Shown here: in pieces, positions 53,791 to 63,782 of the stretch
Position numbering within the stretch: the first letter of the stretch is position 1
Layout of the letters: each line of letters starts with the position of its first letter
Source: Blautia wexlerae
GTDB lineage: Bacteria > Bacillota > Clostridia > Lachnospirales > Lachnospiraceae
Assembly (NCBI RefSeq): GCF_013300825.1
Contig: NZ_JAAIMY010000002.1
Coordinates: 1-64,000, forward strand
Reading direction: 5' to 3'
Length of the DNA stretch: 64,000 nt
Position numbers and translations under genes: made by a program
Notes under the pieces: generated by a model
Told to the model about the DNA's origin: nothing
Database searches by the model: none
What the model saw: only the letters and a program-made list of their open reading frames with translations

Positions 53791-55342
53791 AGTACTGATT
53801 GTTGATGACGAAAAGATGATACGCATGGGGATGAAAAATGCCATAGACTGGAAGAAACTGGGAGTAGATGACGTATTTACTGCTGCGTCAGGAAACGAGG
53901 CTTTGAAGATTCTTAAAGAAGAAGGTCCTGAAATTATGGTTACAGATATCCAGATGACAGAAATGACAGGACTGGAACTGATTAAAGCGGCCAGAGAATC
54001 AGTACCTGAACTGCGTGTGATCGTGCTTACAGGCTTTGATAATTTTGAGTATGCAAGAGAGAGCCTGCGGCTTCAGGTGCAGGATTTCTTCCTGAAACCG
54101 ATTGATGAAGATGATCTTTTCAATGCGATAGAAAAGCAGATAAAAGAACTGAAAGAGCAGGAAAACAAAGAGCAGAATCAGGCCAGAGTGTGGCGCTCTC
54201 AAGGCTCTGTAGTGCAGATGAGACTGGAGCAGTGCATGAGAAATTTGGTGCATACAAAAGCAGATAAAGAGATGCAGTTGTATATTCTCCAGAAAGATTT
54301 TCAGTTTGATATTAAGCAGAAAATGAGCCTGATTCTTCTGGAACAGGGAATGTATACAGAACAGCAGAATGACGGAAAATTCCGTGCAATGACTGTTAAA
54401 AATGTCTGCATGAGCATGGTGGATTCCCAAAACAGAGGAATCACATTTGTAGATGATGACGGTACGATTGCGATTGTCTGTTTTGAAAAGGATGATGACG
54501 ACAGCGTTCTGGAACAGATTGAAGAATTGTCGGATGTGCTGAAGGATGAATTTGAATATAAACCAAAGATTACGGTTGGAAGTGTTGTGCAAGGATTTGA
54601 AAATCTGGCAATTTCCTACAATGATGCCAGATATCTTCTGGAACATGAAAAAAAGAATATTCAGGACATTATACAGACGATGGGGGCTCAGAACAAGAAG
54701 AAAATCTTCTGGGAAATCTATGCAGAACTGCGAAATATCATGATTTCCAATATAGGAACTCCAGATTATGTACTAAAGGCATTTAATACCTTTACTAAGG
54801 CAACAGAATCCTATAATCTTTCCCCTTCTGCTGTGCGCAGATGTTGTTTCGAGATTGCCTCCACTCTGATTTTTTCCTACATGGAAGTATCGTGTGAGGT
54901 GGAAGAAGGAAAGTTGGATGCACTCTCCAAGAGTCTGTCATCAGCAGGAAAAGAAGAGGCCTGTGAGATTACGAGAATGTTTATTGAGCAGCTCATTGAA
55001 AATGATGAAGAGGATGTACATTATACCATTTCCAATGCCAGACACTATATAGATGAGCATCTTGCAGAGGATATTTCGGTTTCCAGCATTGCGGAAAGTC
55101 TCTATATCACACCGAATTATTTCTCCAGATTATTTAAGCGGATTACAGGTGAAGGATGTAATGAATACATTGTCAGAAAGAGGATTGAGAAGGCGAAGAG
55201 CCTTCTGGAAACTACCAGCATCAAGACTGGAAAGATTGCTATGATGGTAGGATACAGAGATACGAATTATTTCTCACTGGCATTTAAGAAACATACAGGA
55301 AAATCTCCGACGAAATACAGAGAAGAAATGCAGAATACATAA
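53783..55342 (+). CDS. yesN: YesN-type response regulator with AraC output
   Basis: 519 residues from a GTG that overlaps the yesM stop, so coupled to it; AGGAGGCG is at the right distance. The receiver domain (1-125) has DDEKM, the phospho-acceptor in MVTDIQMTEMTG (about residue 55) and DFFLKPIDEDDL. A long middle region is of the kind usual for YesN. The C-terminal AraC pair of helix-turn-helix motifs is ISVSSIAESLYITPNYFSRL and KTGKIAMMVGYRDTNYFSLA. It should activate the transport and hydrolase genes around it. Confidence 0.94.
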   Translation: MYRVLIVDDEKMIRMGMKNAIDWKKLGVDDVFTAASGNEALKILKEEGPEIMVTDIQMTEMTGLELIKAARESVPELRVIVLTGFDNFEYARESLRLQVQDFFLKPIDEDDLFNAIEKQIKELKEQENKEQNQARVWRSQGSVVQMRLEQCMRNLVHTKADKEMQLYILQKDFQFDIKQKMSLILLEQGMYTEQQNDGKFRAMTVKNVCMSMVDSQNRGITFVDDDGTIAIVCFEKDDDDSVLEQIEELSDVLKDEFEYKPKITVGSVVQGFENLAISYNDARYLLEHEKKNIQDIIQTMGAQNKKKIFWEIYAELRNIMISNIGTPDYVLKAFNTFTKATESYNLSPSAVRRCCFEIASTLIFSYMEVSCEVEEGKLDALSKSLSSAGKEEACEITRMFIEQLIENDEEDVHYTISNARHYIDEHLAEDISVSSIAESLYITPNYFSRLFKRITGEGCNEYIVRKRIEKAKSLLETTSIKTGKIAMMVGYRDTNYFSLAFKKHTGKSPTKYREEMQNT

Positions 55343-55422
55343 TGCAGGAGTAGCGGGCTGCGCTGAGGCTTTGTTAATACCTGCTGAATAATTATCAAAT
55401 TATATAAACAGGAGGATCTGAA

Positions 55423-57543
55423 ATGAAAGATCACAGAAAAGAAAGAGCAGAAGCAAGAAAAAAAGCAGAAAAACTGGTATCACAGATGACGCTTCTGGAG
55501 AAGGCTTCCCAGTTAAAATACGATGCTGCTCCCGTGAAAAGACTGGGTGTTCCGGCATATAATTACTGGAATGAAGCACTGCATGGAGTAGCCAGAGCAG
55601 GTGTGGCAACCATGTTCCCGCAGGCAATTGCGATGGCTGCAGTATTTGACGATGAAGAGATGAAAAAAGTTGGCGACATCATTGCAACTGAGGGAAGAGC
55701 AAAATACAATGCATATTCTGCAAAAGAAGACAGAGATATTTACAAGGGTCTTACTTTCTGGTCCCCCAATGTAAACATTTTCAGAGATCCGAGATGGGGC
55801 AGAGGGCATGAAACCTATGGTGAGGATCCATATCTGACGTCCAGACTTGGCGTGAAATTCGTAGAAGGAATCCAGGGTGACGGACCTGTAATGAAAGCGG
55901 CAGCATGTGCAAAGCATTATGCAGTGCACAGCGGTCCGGAATCGCTCAGACATGAATTTGATGCACAGGCAAGCATGAAGGATATGTGGGAAACATATCT
56001 TCCGGCTTTTGAAGCGCTTGTAACAGAAGCGGATGTTGAGGCTGTAATGGGTGCTTATAACAGGACAAACGGAGAACCCTGCTGTGCACATAAATATCTT
56101 ATGGAAGATGTCCTGAGAGGAAAATGGAAATTCGAAGGTCATTATACTTCTGACTGCTGGGCAATCCGTGACTTTCATGAACATCACATGGTAACTTCCA
56201 CACCAAGACAGTCCGCTGCTATGGCATTAAATGCAGGATGTGACCTGAACTGTGGAAATACATATCTTCATATGATGGGAGCTTATCAGGATGGACTGGT
56301 AACAGAAGAGAAAATTACAGAATCCGCAGTAAGACTGCTGACAACCAGATATCTGCTGGGCCTGTTTGACGGAAGTGAATATGATAAGATACCGTATAGT
56401 ATGGTAGAGTGCAAAGAGCACATTGATGAAGCTCTTAAGATGGCAAGAAAGAGCTGCGTACTTCTGAAGAATGATGGAGTTCTTCCGATTGATAAAACAA
56501 AAGTAAATACTATTGGTGTCATCGGCCCGAATGCAGATAGCCGTGCAGCTCTTATTGGAAATTATCATGGAACATCTTCAGAATATATTACTGTTCTTGA
56601 AGGAATCCGTGAAGAAGCAGGTGACGAGGTAAGGATCCTTTACTCTCAGGGATGTGATTTATATAAAGACAAAGTTGAAAATCTGGCATGGGATCAGGAC
56701 AGAATTTCTGAGGCAGTAATTACAGCGGAAAACAGCGATGTAGTCATACTCTGCGTAGGTCTTGATGAGACTCTGGAGGGAGAAGAAGGAGATACCGGAA
56801 ACAGTGATGCATCCGGGGACAAAGTTGATCTTCATCTTCCGAAAGTACAGGAAGAACTGATCGAGAAAGTAACAGCAGTAGGAAAACCTACCATCGTAGT
56901 TCTGATGGCAGGAAGTGCGATTGACCTGAATTATGCGCAGGATAACTGTAATGGAATCCTTCTTGCATGGTATCCGGGAGCAAGAGGCGGACGTGCAATA
57001 GCAGATCTTCTCTTCGGAAAAGAATCTCCATCAGGAAAACTTCCGATAACCTTCTATAAAGACCTGGAAGGAATGCCGGAATTTACAGATTACTCTATGA
57101 AGAACAGAACTTACCGTTATATGGAAAAAGAGGCACTTTATCCATTTGGATACGGACTTACATACAGTGATACCTGCGTAACAGAAGCAGAGGTTGTCGG
57201 TGAAGTATCAGCAGAGTCCGATATCATGTTAAAAGCAACTGTTAAGAACAATGGAACAGTAGATACAGATGAAGTTGTTCAGGTGTATATCAAAGACCTT
57301 GATTCTCCGCTTGCAGTTCGTAACTACAGTCTCTGCGGATTTAAGAGAGTATCTCTGAAAGCGGGAGAAGAGAAATCTGTAGAATTTACAATTTCTAATA
57401 AAGCAATGAATATAGTTGATGAAGATGGAAATCGTTACATCGCAGGAAAACATTTCCGTTTATTTGCAGGAGTATCCCAGCCGGATACAAGAAGTGCAGA
57501 ACTGACAGGACATAAGCCTGCTGAGGTAGAAATTGCACTTTAA
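55423..57543 (+). CDS. GH3 beta-xylosidase / beta-glucosidase
   Basis: 706 residues, no signal peptide, ATG after CAGGAGGATCTGA. GH3 N-terminal barrel with RWGRGHETYGEDPYL, ACAKHYAVHSGPES and RHEFDAQAS, and the nucleophile Asp in YTSDCWAIRDFHEH (about 240). The second domain has VLLKNDGVLPID and IGPNADS; a C-terminal fibronectin-like domain follows (about 605-700). The HSGPESxRHxF pattern is frequent in beta-xylosidases of this family. It hydrolyses imported oligosaccharides in the cytoplasm. Expressed with the YesMN system. The exact sugar is not certain. Confidence 0.88.
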   Translation: MKDHRKERAEARKKAEKLVSQMTLLEKASQLKYDAAPVKRLGVPAYNYWNEALHGVARAGVATMFPQAIAMAAVFDDEEMKKVGDIIATEGRAKYNAYSAKEDRDIYKGLTFWSPNVNIFRDPRWGRGHETYGEDPYLTSRLGVKFVEGIQGDGPVMKAAACAKHYAVHSGPESLRHEFDAQASMKDMWETYLPAFEALVTEADVEAVMGAYNRTNGEPCCAHKYLMEDVLRGKWKFEGHYTSDCWAIRDFHEHHMVTSTPRQSAAMALNAGCDLNCGNTYLHMMGAYQDGLVTEEKITESAVRLLTTRYLLGLFDGSEYDKIPYSMVECKEHIDEALKMARKSCVLLKNDGVLPIDKTKVNTIGVIGPNADSRAALIGNYHGTSSEYITVLEGIREEAGDEVRILYSQGCDLYKDKVENLAWDQDRISEAVITAENSDVVILCVGLDETLEGEEGDTGNSDASGDKVDLHLPKVQEELIEKVTAVGKPTIVVLMAGSAIDLNYAQDNCNGILLAWYPGARGGRAIADLLFGKESPSGKLPITFYKDLEGMPEFTDYSMKNRTYRYMEKEALYPFGYGLTYSDTCVTEAEVVGEVSAESDIMLKATVKNNGTVDTDEVVQVYIKDLDSPLAVRNYSLCGFKRVSLKAGEEKSVEFTISNKAMNIVDEDGNRYIAGKHFRLFAGVSQPDTRSAELTGHKPAEVEIAL

Positions 57544-57586
57544 CCGAACGGAGTAAGTATTCTGTTTCAATTGCGAAAAGTAACAT
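57540..57586. repeat. Family-C repeat fragment starting at the GH3 stop codon
   Basis: CTTTAACCGAACGGAGTAAG, then TTTCAATTGCGAAAAGTAAC. The TAA stop of the GH3 gene is part of the element's TTTAACC start. Confidence 0.5.
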
Positions 57587-57607
57587 AAAATAAAAACCAT
57601 ATTATAT

Positions 57608-58699
57608 ATGGACAGGAGGAACACAGACATGAAAAACAAAATTAAAAAAATATTACTTCTTGGAATGACAGCCATGTTTACTGCCGGTGCAGCAGGCACA
57701 GCAGTTATATCCTGTCCTGTATGGGCAGATGAAGCAGAACAAAACTCTGAGACTGCAGAAGAGCCAAAAGCAGAAGATGCAGCTGTGGAAGAAAAAATTG
57801 CTGATCAGACAGATGATAAAACAGAAAATACAGATTTAAAAACTGTAGAACATCCAAGAATGTCTGCCTATTCCATTCGCAGATTTTCCATTGTAAAGGA
57901 CGGCGAAGAAGTATTTCAGATCAAACAGGAACCGGCAGATTATAAGATGGATTTCGACTACTGGGAAATTACCAATCCGTATGATGAGACTGCAACAGTA
58001 AACACAGAGAATATGTATGAAATGTTTGGAGTGCTGGCTGCTTTTGATCTCAGCAACGGCGTCGATGCAGCAAATACAGATACCGGACTGGATAATACAA
58101 AGACATATTTTACAGTAGATTTTGTAAATACAGTTAACGATGACACAGCAAAAGAAACACAGGATGCAGATGCAACAGCAACGATCCTTATCGGAAATAC
58201 AGATGAGAATGGTGACTATTATGCATGTGTAAAAGGATACGAAGAGGCTGTTTATCTGCTTTCAAAAGAGTCAGTGAACAGTCTTCTGGAACTGAAACCG
58301 TTTAATCTGATTCTGAAGATTCCGGCATTGGTAAATATTGATACACTTGGCAGTGCAGACATGACCATCGGAAAGAAAACATATACGATGAAGCTGGACG
58401 GCAGCGATTATAAATTTGGAAAGAAAACTGTAAAGAAGGAGAAATTTACTGAATTGTATCAGGCACTTCAAAGTATAATGCTTGATTCGGAAGTCGAAGA
58501 AACAAAAGATGCAGCAGATAAGGAAGAAGTGCTGACTGTAACATTCCACAGAAACACAGAAGAAGCTCCGGAAGTAACTCTGAAATATTATACATATGAT
58601 GATACTTATGATAGTCTGGAAATCAATGGAACCGAGAGATTTCTTGTAAAAGCTGAAGATGTGGATGCACTGGTAAAACAGATTAAAAAAGCGTTTTAA
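57608..58699 (+). CDS. Secreted DUF4340-like protein
   Basis: 363 residues counted from the ATG at 57608; the better start is the ATG at 57629, giving MKNKIKKILLLG, with AGGAGG before it. Signal peptide to about SCPVWADEAEQ, then a Glu/Asp/Ala/Thr-rich stretch (about 40-85). The main body has FDYWEITNPYDETATVNTEN, a VYLLSKESVNSLL strand-helix and DALVKQIKKAF at the end, which resembles the DUF4340 domain. That family is found with gliding/ABC-2 type transport proteins and has no known enzyme activity. Here it is the last gene behind GH3, an uncommon setting. Confidence 0.6.
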   Translation: MDRRNTDMKNKIKKILLLGMTAMFTAGAAGTAVISCPVWADEAEQNSETAEEPKAEDAAVEEKIADQTDDKTENTDLKTVEHPRMSAYSIRRFSIVKDGEEVFQIKQEPADYKMDFDYWEITNPYDETATVNTENMYEMFGVLAAFDLSNGVDAANTDTGLDNTKTYFTVDFVNTVNDDTAKETQDADATATILIGNTDENGDYYACVKGYEEAVYLLSKESVNSLLELKPFNLILKIPALVNIDTLGSADMTIGKKTYTMKLDGSDYKFGKKTVKKEKFTELYQALQSIMLDSEVEETKDAADKEEVLTVTFHRNTEEAPEVTLKYYTYDDTYDSLEINGTERFLVKAEDVDALVKQIKKAF

Positions 58700-58775
58700 T
58701 CGAATAAATTGTGGAACAGTTATTTGGTTACGGGTAAGTGGAGAAGCGGATGATTTTATCTGATTGATTAAAGAG
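58695..58775. repeat. Family-D repeat starting at a stop codon
   Basis: TTTTAATCGAATAAATTGTG, then CAGTTATTTGGTTACGGGTA and GCGGATGATTTT; a second copy of 13787-13862. The TAA of the DUF4340-like gene is part of it. Confidence 0.6.
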
Positions 58776-58795
58776 ATATAGATATTGCAAACAGT

Positions 58796-58838
58796 AAAAA
58801 CGGATTGCGAAGTTCACGTTGAACGGCAATCCGTTTTT
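58796..58838. terminator. Bidirectional terminator between the DUF4340-like and GH43 genes
   Basis: AAAAACGGATTGC and GCAATCCGTTTTT, exact over 13 bases. Confidence 0.9.
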
Positions 58839-58885
58839 GCGTTATATTTTAAATTTTTTATGGATTTGTTAATTGTAAACAGTGA

Positions 58886-60460
58886 TTATTCTCCCTGATA
58901 GTTGAACCAGTCAAAGTCAGCATAATTAGTACTTGGCTGATGGTTGGAACTTGTATACATACCGATGTATGTTCCGGTAAATCCGTTATTTACTACAGAA
59001 CTTAACAGAGAAGCATCCAGCCCTCTGACAAGCGGGAGCATTTCCTGATCTGTGTATCCGTAATAGAAGTCATAATCAGTAGTATTACCCTGAACACTGA
59101 GGTAGAGGCGTTTTACATCTTTGATCTCAGTTTCTGCAAGCAAAGATTTTGTACCATTTTCTGTTTTGTAAGCCTGAAGGAATGGCTTTTCGTCTTTCTG
59201 AACTAATACCATAAGATAATGGAAACGGTCATCCTGCACAAGGGCAATTCCGGCCTCTTCATTCTCATTTGCAGGAGTAAATTCCATAGCTGTTTTTGCC
59301 AGAAATACTTTATGGCGCTGTCTGCGACCTATGAAAGAAGGAAGACAGATTTCGTTCAGAACTTCTTTTCTTGTATACAGACGCAGATATCCGAAGCGGT
59401 CTGTCAGAGAATAAATTTGTTTAACTGGCGGATGAATGGTATTCCACTGCATCTGCAGAGTATCACATTCGAAGTTATCAGATTCAGGCATTAATGGATA
59501 AATGGTCTTAGGTAGATCCGGAAGACGGTCTTCTGTCTGGACAAGTCCTGTTTTATTGTCAACCATAGGCCATCCGTCTTCGGCCCATATAATCGGAACC
59601 ATAAAGGTCTCGCGGCCAAGATTATAATGTCCTCCTTCATATGGACGCACAGCCAGAAGGACCATCCACCATTCACCATTCTGAGTTTCTACGATATCAG
59701 CATGTCCTGTAACAGAAATCGGGTTCAACAGAGGTATGTGTCTGTGACTAACAATCGGATTTCTCGGGCAGATTTCGTAATCTCCCTGAATTGTACGGCA
59801 GCGGGCCATCTGTACACTGTGATTTACGAAAGTACCACCCTCTGCAACAAGGAGATAATACCATCCGTCCTTCTTGTAAATATGCGGAGCCTCAATCCAT
59901 TTACTGCGTGTTTTTACACCATCCCAGATAATGTAACGAGGTCCCTTGAACTGGAAGGTTTCCGGATCAAGCTCGTTCAGATAGATACCATGATGTCCTT
60001 CATAAAGGCAGTCAGGACTGATGTAGTTGCCTACATACCACAGAGAACCGTCATCATCAAAGAAAAGACTGGAGTCGATGCCGTCTGCACCTTTTACAAC
60101 AATCGGATTACTCCACGGGCCGGCAGGATTTTTTGCTGTAATAATATAATTGTCACGGTCTGCTTCACGTCCTGCAGATACGAAAGTGTTAATGATGTAA
60201 TAAGTTCCGTTATGATAACGGATACTTGGTGCCCATAATCCTTCAGAAGTTTCGCAGTTTTTATAGTCAAGCTGCTCAGGTCTGTGGATTCCATGACCAA
60301 CCTGTTCCCAGTGAACCAGATCCTTACTGTGGAAAATCGGCAGTCCCGGATAATAAACGAATGAAGAAGTAACCATATAATAATCATCTCCTACCCGGCA
60401 GATAGAAGGGTCAGGATAAAAACCGGGAAGAAGCGGATTGTGATATGTATTTTGAAGCAT
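58886..60460 (-). CDS. GH43 beta-xylosidase / arabinofuranosidase
   Basis: 524 residues, no signal peptide, ATG after AAGGAGGTTC. Five-bladed propeller with the catalytic-base Asp in NPLLPGFYPDPSICRVGDDY (about 16), the pKa-modulating Asp in GADGIDSSLFFDDDG, and the acid Glu in SKWIEAPHIYKKDGWYYL (about 187). A C-terminal beta-sandwich domain (about 330-524) is typical of the longer xylosidases of this family. It is transcribed toward the GH3 operon and probably removes xylose or arabinose from the same imported oligosaccharides. Confidence 0.92.
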   Translation of the reverse strand: MLQNTYHNPLLPGFYPDPSICRVGDDYYMVTSSFVYYPGLPIFHSKDLVHWEQVGHGIHRPEQLDYKNCETSEGLWAPSIRYHNGTYYIINTFVSAGREADRDNYIITAKNPAGPWSNPIVVKGADGIDSSLFFDDDGSLWYVGNYISPDCLYEGHHGIYLNELDPETFQFKGPRYIIWDGVKTRSKWIEAPHIYKKDGWYYLLVAEGGTFVNHSVQMARCRTIQGDYEICPRNPIVSHRHIPLLNPISVTGHADIVETQNGEWWMVLLAVRPYEGGHYNLGRETFMVPIIWAEDGWPMVDNKTGLVQTEDRLPDLPKTIYPLMPESDNFECDTLQMQWNTIHPPVKQIYSLTDRFGYLRLYTRKEVLNEICLPSFIGRRQRHKVFLAKTAMEFTPANENEEAGIALVQDDRFHYLMVLVQKDEKPFLQAYKTENGTKSLLAETEIKDVKRLYLSVQGNTTDYDFYYGYTDQEMLPLVRGLDASLLSSVVNNGFTGTYIGMYTSSNHQPSTNYADFDWFNYQGE

Positions 60461-60570
60461 AAAAAGAACCTCCTTAAAAAACTATAATCATTTTAACTAT
60501 AGGGTAAAATTATAAGAAATAAAATAGAAATAAGTTCCTATCTGATGGAAAAAACAGCACAGTTTTTGTT

Positions 60571-60639
60571 GTTTAACCGAATCAAGTAAGTCCCCTGCGG
60601 AGGTTGCAAAAAGCAATAAGCAGTGGGTGGGAACTTTGA
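60571..60639. repeat. Family-C repeat
   Basis: GTTTAACCGAATCAAGTAAG, CCCCTGCGGAGG, then AAGCAGTGGGTGGGAACTTT. Best match is 48139-48203. The rest of the gap (60461-60570, 60640-60847) shows no further feature I can support. Confidence 0.6.
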
Positions 60640-60847
60640 CCAAATTATACCAAAATTATCCAAATAAAAACATGGATTTTTTTCAGGAAACGTAGTATAG
60701 TAACAATAGCTGATGATTATACTGAAAAGCAGAACAGGTTAAATGACAGTTGATGATTTATTGGAATTGATCATAATAATTAATTGCTGTATTCAGAGTG
60801 TATATCACAGTGTATTGAGAACAATCACAGAGAGCAGGTGACATAAA

Positions 60848-61756
60848 TTGGAGAAAGTGATAATCATAGGTGCCGGACCTGCAGGAATTTCCGCTGCGCT
60901 TTATGCAGTTCGTGGAAATCTGGATCCCCTGGTGATCAATAATGGGATCGGTGCTTTGGAAAAAGCAGAGAAAATAGAAAACTATTACGGACTGGAACAT
61001 CCGCTGTCCGGTCAGGAACTATATGACACAGGAATTGGTCAGGCGAAAGCGCTTGGTGTAAGAATGCTGGATGCACAGGTTCTGGGAGTCGGTGGATTTG
61101 ATACCTTTGTGGTAAAGACTACGGAAGGGGATTTCGAGACACAGAGTCTGATCCTTGCAACAGGAAGCAAGCGCGCTGCACCGAAGATCCCGGGTGTTAA
61201 AGAATTTGAGGGAAAAGGTGTCAGTTACTGTGCAATCTGCGATGCTTTCTTTTACAGAGGCAAGGATGTAGCAGTTCTTGGAAACGGTGATTTCGCCATG
61301 CATGAAGCAAAGGAATTGTCCAATACTGCTTCTACAGTAACCATTTATACAAACGGTGAAGAACCGGAATTTACACCTGAAGAAAATATCAGTGTAAACA
61401 CAATGAAGATTCAGTCTGTAGAGGGCGGTGATCTGGTATCAGGAATCCGTCTTGCACCTGATGTGCAGGCACAGGAAATAAATGCAGAAGCAGGTCAGCA
61501 GGCAAATGATTTCTGTCCAACAGAGGGTGTATTTATTGCAATGGGAACTGCAGGCAGTACTGAGATTGCCCGCCAGATGGGAGCTGAACTTACGGAAAAA
61601 GGCAACATTAAAGTTAATGAAAATATGGAAACAACCATCCCGGGACTCTATGCGGCAGGTGATTGTACAGGCGGGCTTCTTCAGGTGGCGAAAGCTGTAT
61701 ATGAGGGAGCACAGGCAGGTATTAATGCAGGGAAGTATGTAAGATCTTTAAAATAA
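60848..61756 (+). CDS. Thioredoxin-reductase-like flavoprotein without NADPH motifs
   Basis: 302 residues from a TTG start with AGGTGA before it. FAD-binding IIGAGPAGISAALYA at the N-terminus, redox pair Cys128/Cys131 in SYCAICDAFFYRG, and the C-terminal FAD motif LYAAGDCTGGLLQVAKAVYE. The usual NADPH-binding GGGxxA followed by HRRxxxR is missing: the sequence reads VLGNGDFAMHEA and then TIYTNGEEPEF. Clostridial thioredoxin reductases that use ferredoxin or another donor (FFTR/DFTR type) are known to lack these motifs, so electrons may not come from NADPH. Thioredoxin is the next gene, 26 bases downstream. Confidence 0.85.
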   Translation: MEKVIIIGAGPAGISAALYAVRGNLDPLVINNGIGALEKAEKIENYYGLEHPLSGQELYDTGIGQAKALGVRMLDAQVLGVGGFDTFVVKTTEGDFETQSLILATGSKRAAPKIPGVKEFEGKGVSYCAICDAFFYRGKDVAVLGNGDFAMHEAKELSNTASTVTIYTNGEEPEFTPEENISVNTMKIQSVEGGDLVSGIRLAPDVQAQEINAEAGQQANDFCPTEGVFIAMGTAGSTEIARQMGAELTEKGNIKVNENMETTIPGLYAAGDCTGGLLQVAKAVYEGAQAGINAGKYVRSLK

Positions 61757-61782
61757 AAGAATAAGCAAAGGAGATATGAATT

Positions 61783-62085
61783 ATGGCAAAAGAGATTACA
61801 ACAGCAAATTTTGAAACAGAAGTATTAAAATCTGAGAAACCGGTTCTTATAGATTTTTGGGCAACATGGTGTGGACCATGTATGCGTCAGGGTCCGGTTG
61901 TAGAAGAACTGGCAGAAGAGGGATACGCAGTGGGAAAAGTAGATGTAGATCAGAATATGGCACTTGCACAGCAGTTTCGTGTAGTCAGCATTCCGACACT
62001 GATCCTGTTCAAAGACGGTGCGGAAGTGAAACGCTTCGTAGGTCTTACTTCCAAAGAAGAGCTGAAGAGTGCACTGGAAGGCTAA
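61783..62085 (+). CDS. trxA: Thioredoxin
   Basis: 100 residues, ATG after AAAGGAGAT. Active site WATWCGPCMRQGP (Cys30, Cys33), the cis-Pro in VVSIPTLILFKDG. It is the electron acceptor of the reductase encoded just upstream. The helix after the active site is slightly shortened (VVEELAEEGYAVGKVDVD). Confidence 0.96.
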   Translation: MAKEITTANFETEVLKSEKPVLIDFWATWCGPCMRQGPVVEELAEEGYAVGKVDVDQNMALAQQFRVVSIPTLILFKDGAEVKRFVGLTSKEELKSALEG

Positions 62086-62091
62086 AGATTT

Positions 62092-63768
62092 ATGAAGATT
62101 TTATTAGTGGCATGCAATGCAAAATATATTCATTCTAATCTTGCTGTTTATGATCTGCAGGCATATGCATCCGATTACGCAGATCATATTGTATTAAAGG
62201 AATATACCATTAACCAGCAGAAAGATGATATCATGCGTGATATTTATCTGGAACATCCTGATGTGGTATGCGTGTCCTGTTATATCTGGAACCTTTCTTT
62301 TGTAAAAGAACTGATGGCAGATCTGATAAAGATTCTTCCGGGCGCCGACTTCTGGGCCGGCGGTCCGGAAGTTTCTTATGATGCGGAGAAATTCCTGACA
62401 GAAAACTCAGAATTTAAAGGTGTTATGGTCGGGGAAGGTGAAGAAACATTTAAAGAACTTGCCGGATATTATGTGGAAAAAAATCCGCAGGATCTGAAAG
62501 ATATGACAGGAATCTGTTACAGAGACGGAGATCAGATCATACATAATGGATGGCGCCAGATCATGGACTTAAGCAGTATTCCATTTATTTACAAAGATTT
62601 GTCCGAGTTTAAGAACAGGATCATTTATTATGAAAGCAGCAGAGGATGTCCTTTCTCCTGCAGTTACTGTCTTTCTTCCATTGATAAGAAACTGCGTTTC
62701 AGAGATACAGAGACAGTAAAGAAAGAGCTGCAGTTTTTTATAGACAATAAGGTTCCACAGGTAAAGTTTGTAGACCGTACTTTTAACTGTAAACATGACC
62801 ATGCAATGGCAATCTGGAAATACATTAATGAACACGATAACGGTGTAACAAACTTTCATTTCGAGATTTCGGCAGATCTGTTAAGAGAAGAGGAACTGCA
62901 GGAAATGTCCACTATGCGTCCGGGCCTGATTCAGTTGGAGATCGGAGTACAGTCAACAAATCCGGATACGATTAAGGCAATTCACAGAACTATGGATTTT
63001 GAAAAACTGAAAGGAATTGTTGACAGAATCCACAGCTTTGGAAATATCCATCAGCATCTGGACCTGATCGCAGGACTTCCCTATGAAGATTACGACAGCT
63101 TCCGGCATTCCTTTAATGATGTCTATGCGCTGAAACCACAGCAGCTTCAGCTGGGCTTTTTGAAGGTGTTAAAGGGTTCCCATATGATGGAGATGTGCAG
63201 GGAATATGGTATTGTATACAAAACACAGGAGCCTTATGAGGTACTTTCCACGAAGTGGCTGGATTATGACCACGTTTTGAAGCTGAAAACTGTGGAAAAT
63301 ATGGTGGAAGTGTATTATAATAGTGGACAATTCCAGAATACACTTGAATATCTGGAAAAATTTTTCCCGGATGCTTTCTCAATTTACGAGAGACTGGGCA
63401 GTTTTTACATGGAAAAAGGCTATGGTGACATTTCTCATACAAGAATGCGAAGATATGAGATTCTGCTGGAATTTCTGGAGGATATGCCGGAGATTTCCGT
63501 GGATCAGGTAAAAGACCAAATGGTATATGATCTCTATCTGAGAGAGAACCTGAAAAGCCGTCCCGGCTTTGCCAGAGACCAGAAGCCTTTTGAGAGACAG
63601 ATATGGGACTTCAGAAAACGGGAAAAAGTGGCAAAGAATGCACATGTGGAAGTATTTGCAGATGGAAAAGTACTGCTGTTTGACTATGCAGACCGTGATC
63701 CGCTGACTAACAACGCTCATGTGACAGATGTGACGAAAGATGTGTTTGAGAACCTGAACAGAGATTAA
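62092..63768 (+). CDS. B12-binding domain radical SAM protein (DUF4080)
   Basis: 558 residues, start six bases after the thioredoxin stop. The N-terminal part is a cobalamin-binding Rossmann-like domain (MKILLVACNAKYIHSNLAVY, PDVVCVSCYIWN). Radical SAM core with the cluster Cys residues in SSRGCPFSCSYCLSS (about 186-193), then VKFVDRTFNC and LIQLEIGVQSTNPDTIKAIH. The C-terminal 150 residues are of the DUF4080 type. Substrate unknown in all members I know. The tight link to a thioredoxin system suggests that it needs reduced thiols or works in the same process. Confidence 0.9.
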   Translation: MKILLVACNAKYIHSNLAVYDLQAYASDYADHIVLKEYTINQQKDDIMRDIYLEHPDVVCVSCYIWNLSFVKELMADLIKILPGADFWAGGPEVSYDAEKFLTENSEFKGVMVGEGEETFKELAGYYVEKNPQDLKDMTGICYRDGDQIIHNGWRQIMDLSSIPFIYKDLSEFKNRIIYYESSRGCPFSCSYCLSSIDKKLRFRDTETVKKELQFFIDNKVPQVKFVDRTFNCKHDHAMAIWKYINEHDNGVTNFHFEISADLLREEELQEMSTMRPGLIQLEIGVQSTNPDTIKAIHRTMDFEKLKGIVDRIHSFGNIHQHLDLIAGLPYEDYDSFRHSFNDVYALKPQQLQLGFLKVLKGSHMMEMCREYGIVYKTQEPYEVLSTKWLDYDHVLKLKTVENMVEVYYNSGQFQNTLEYLEKFFPDAFSIYERLGSFYMEKGYGDISHTRMRRYEILLEFLEDMPEISVDQVKDQMVYDLYLRENLKSRPGFARDQKPFERQIWDFRKREKVAKNAHVEVFADGKVLLFDYADRDPLTNNAHVTDVTKDVFENLNRD

Positions 63769-63782
63769 AGAGGTGAAGAGAA

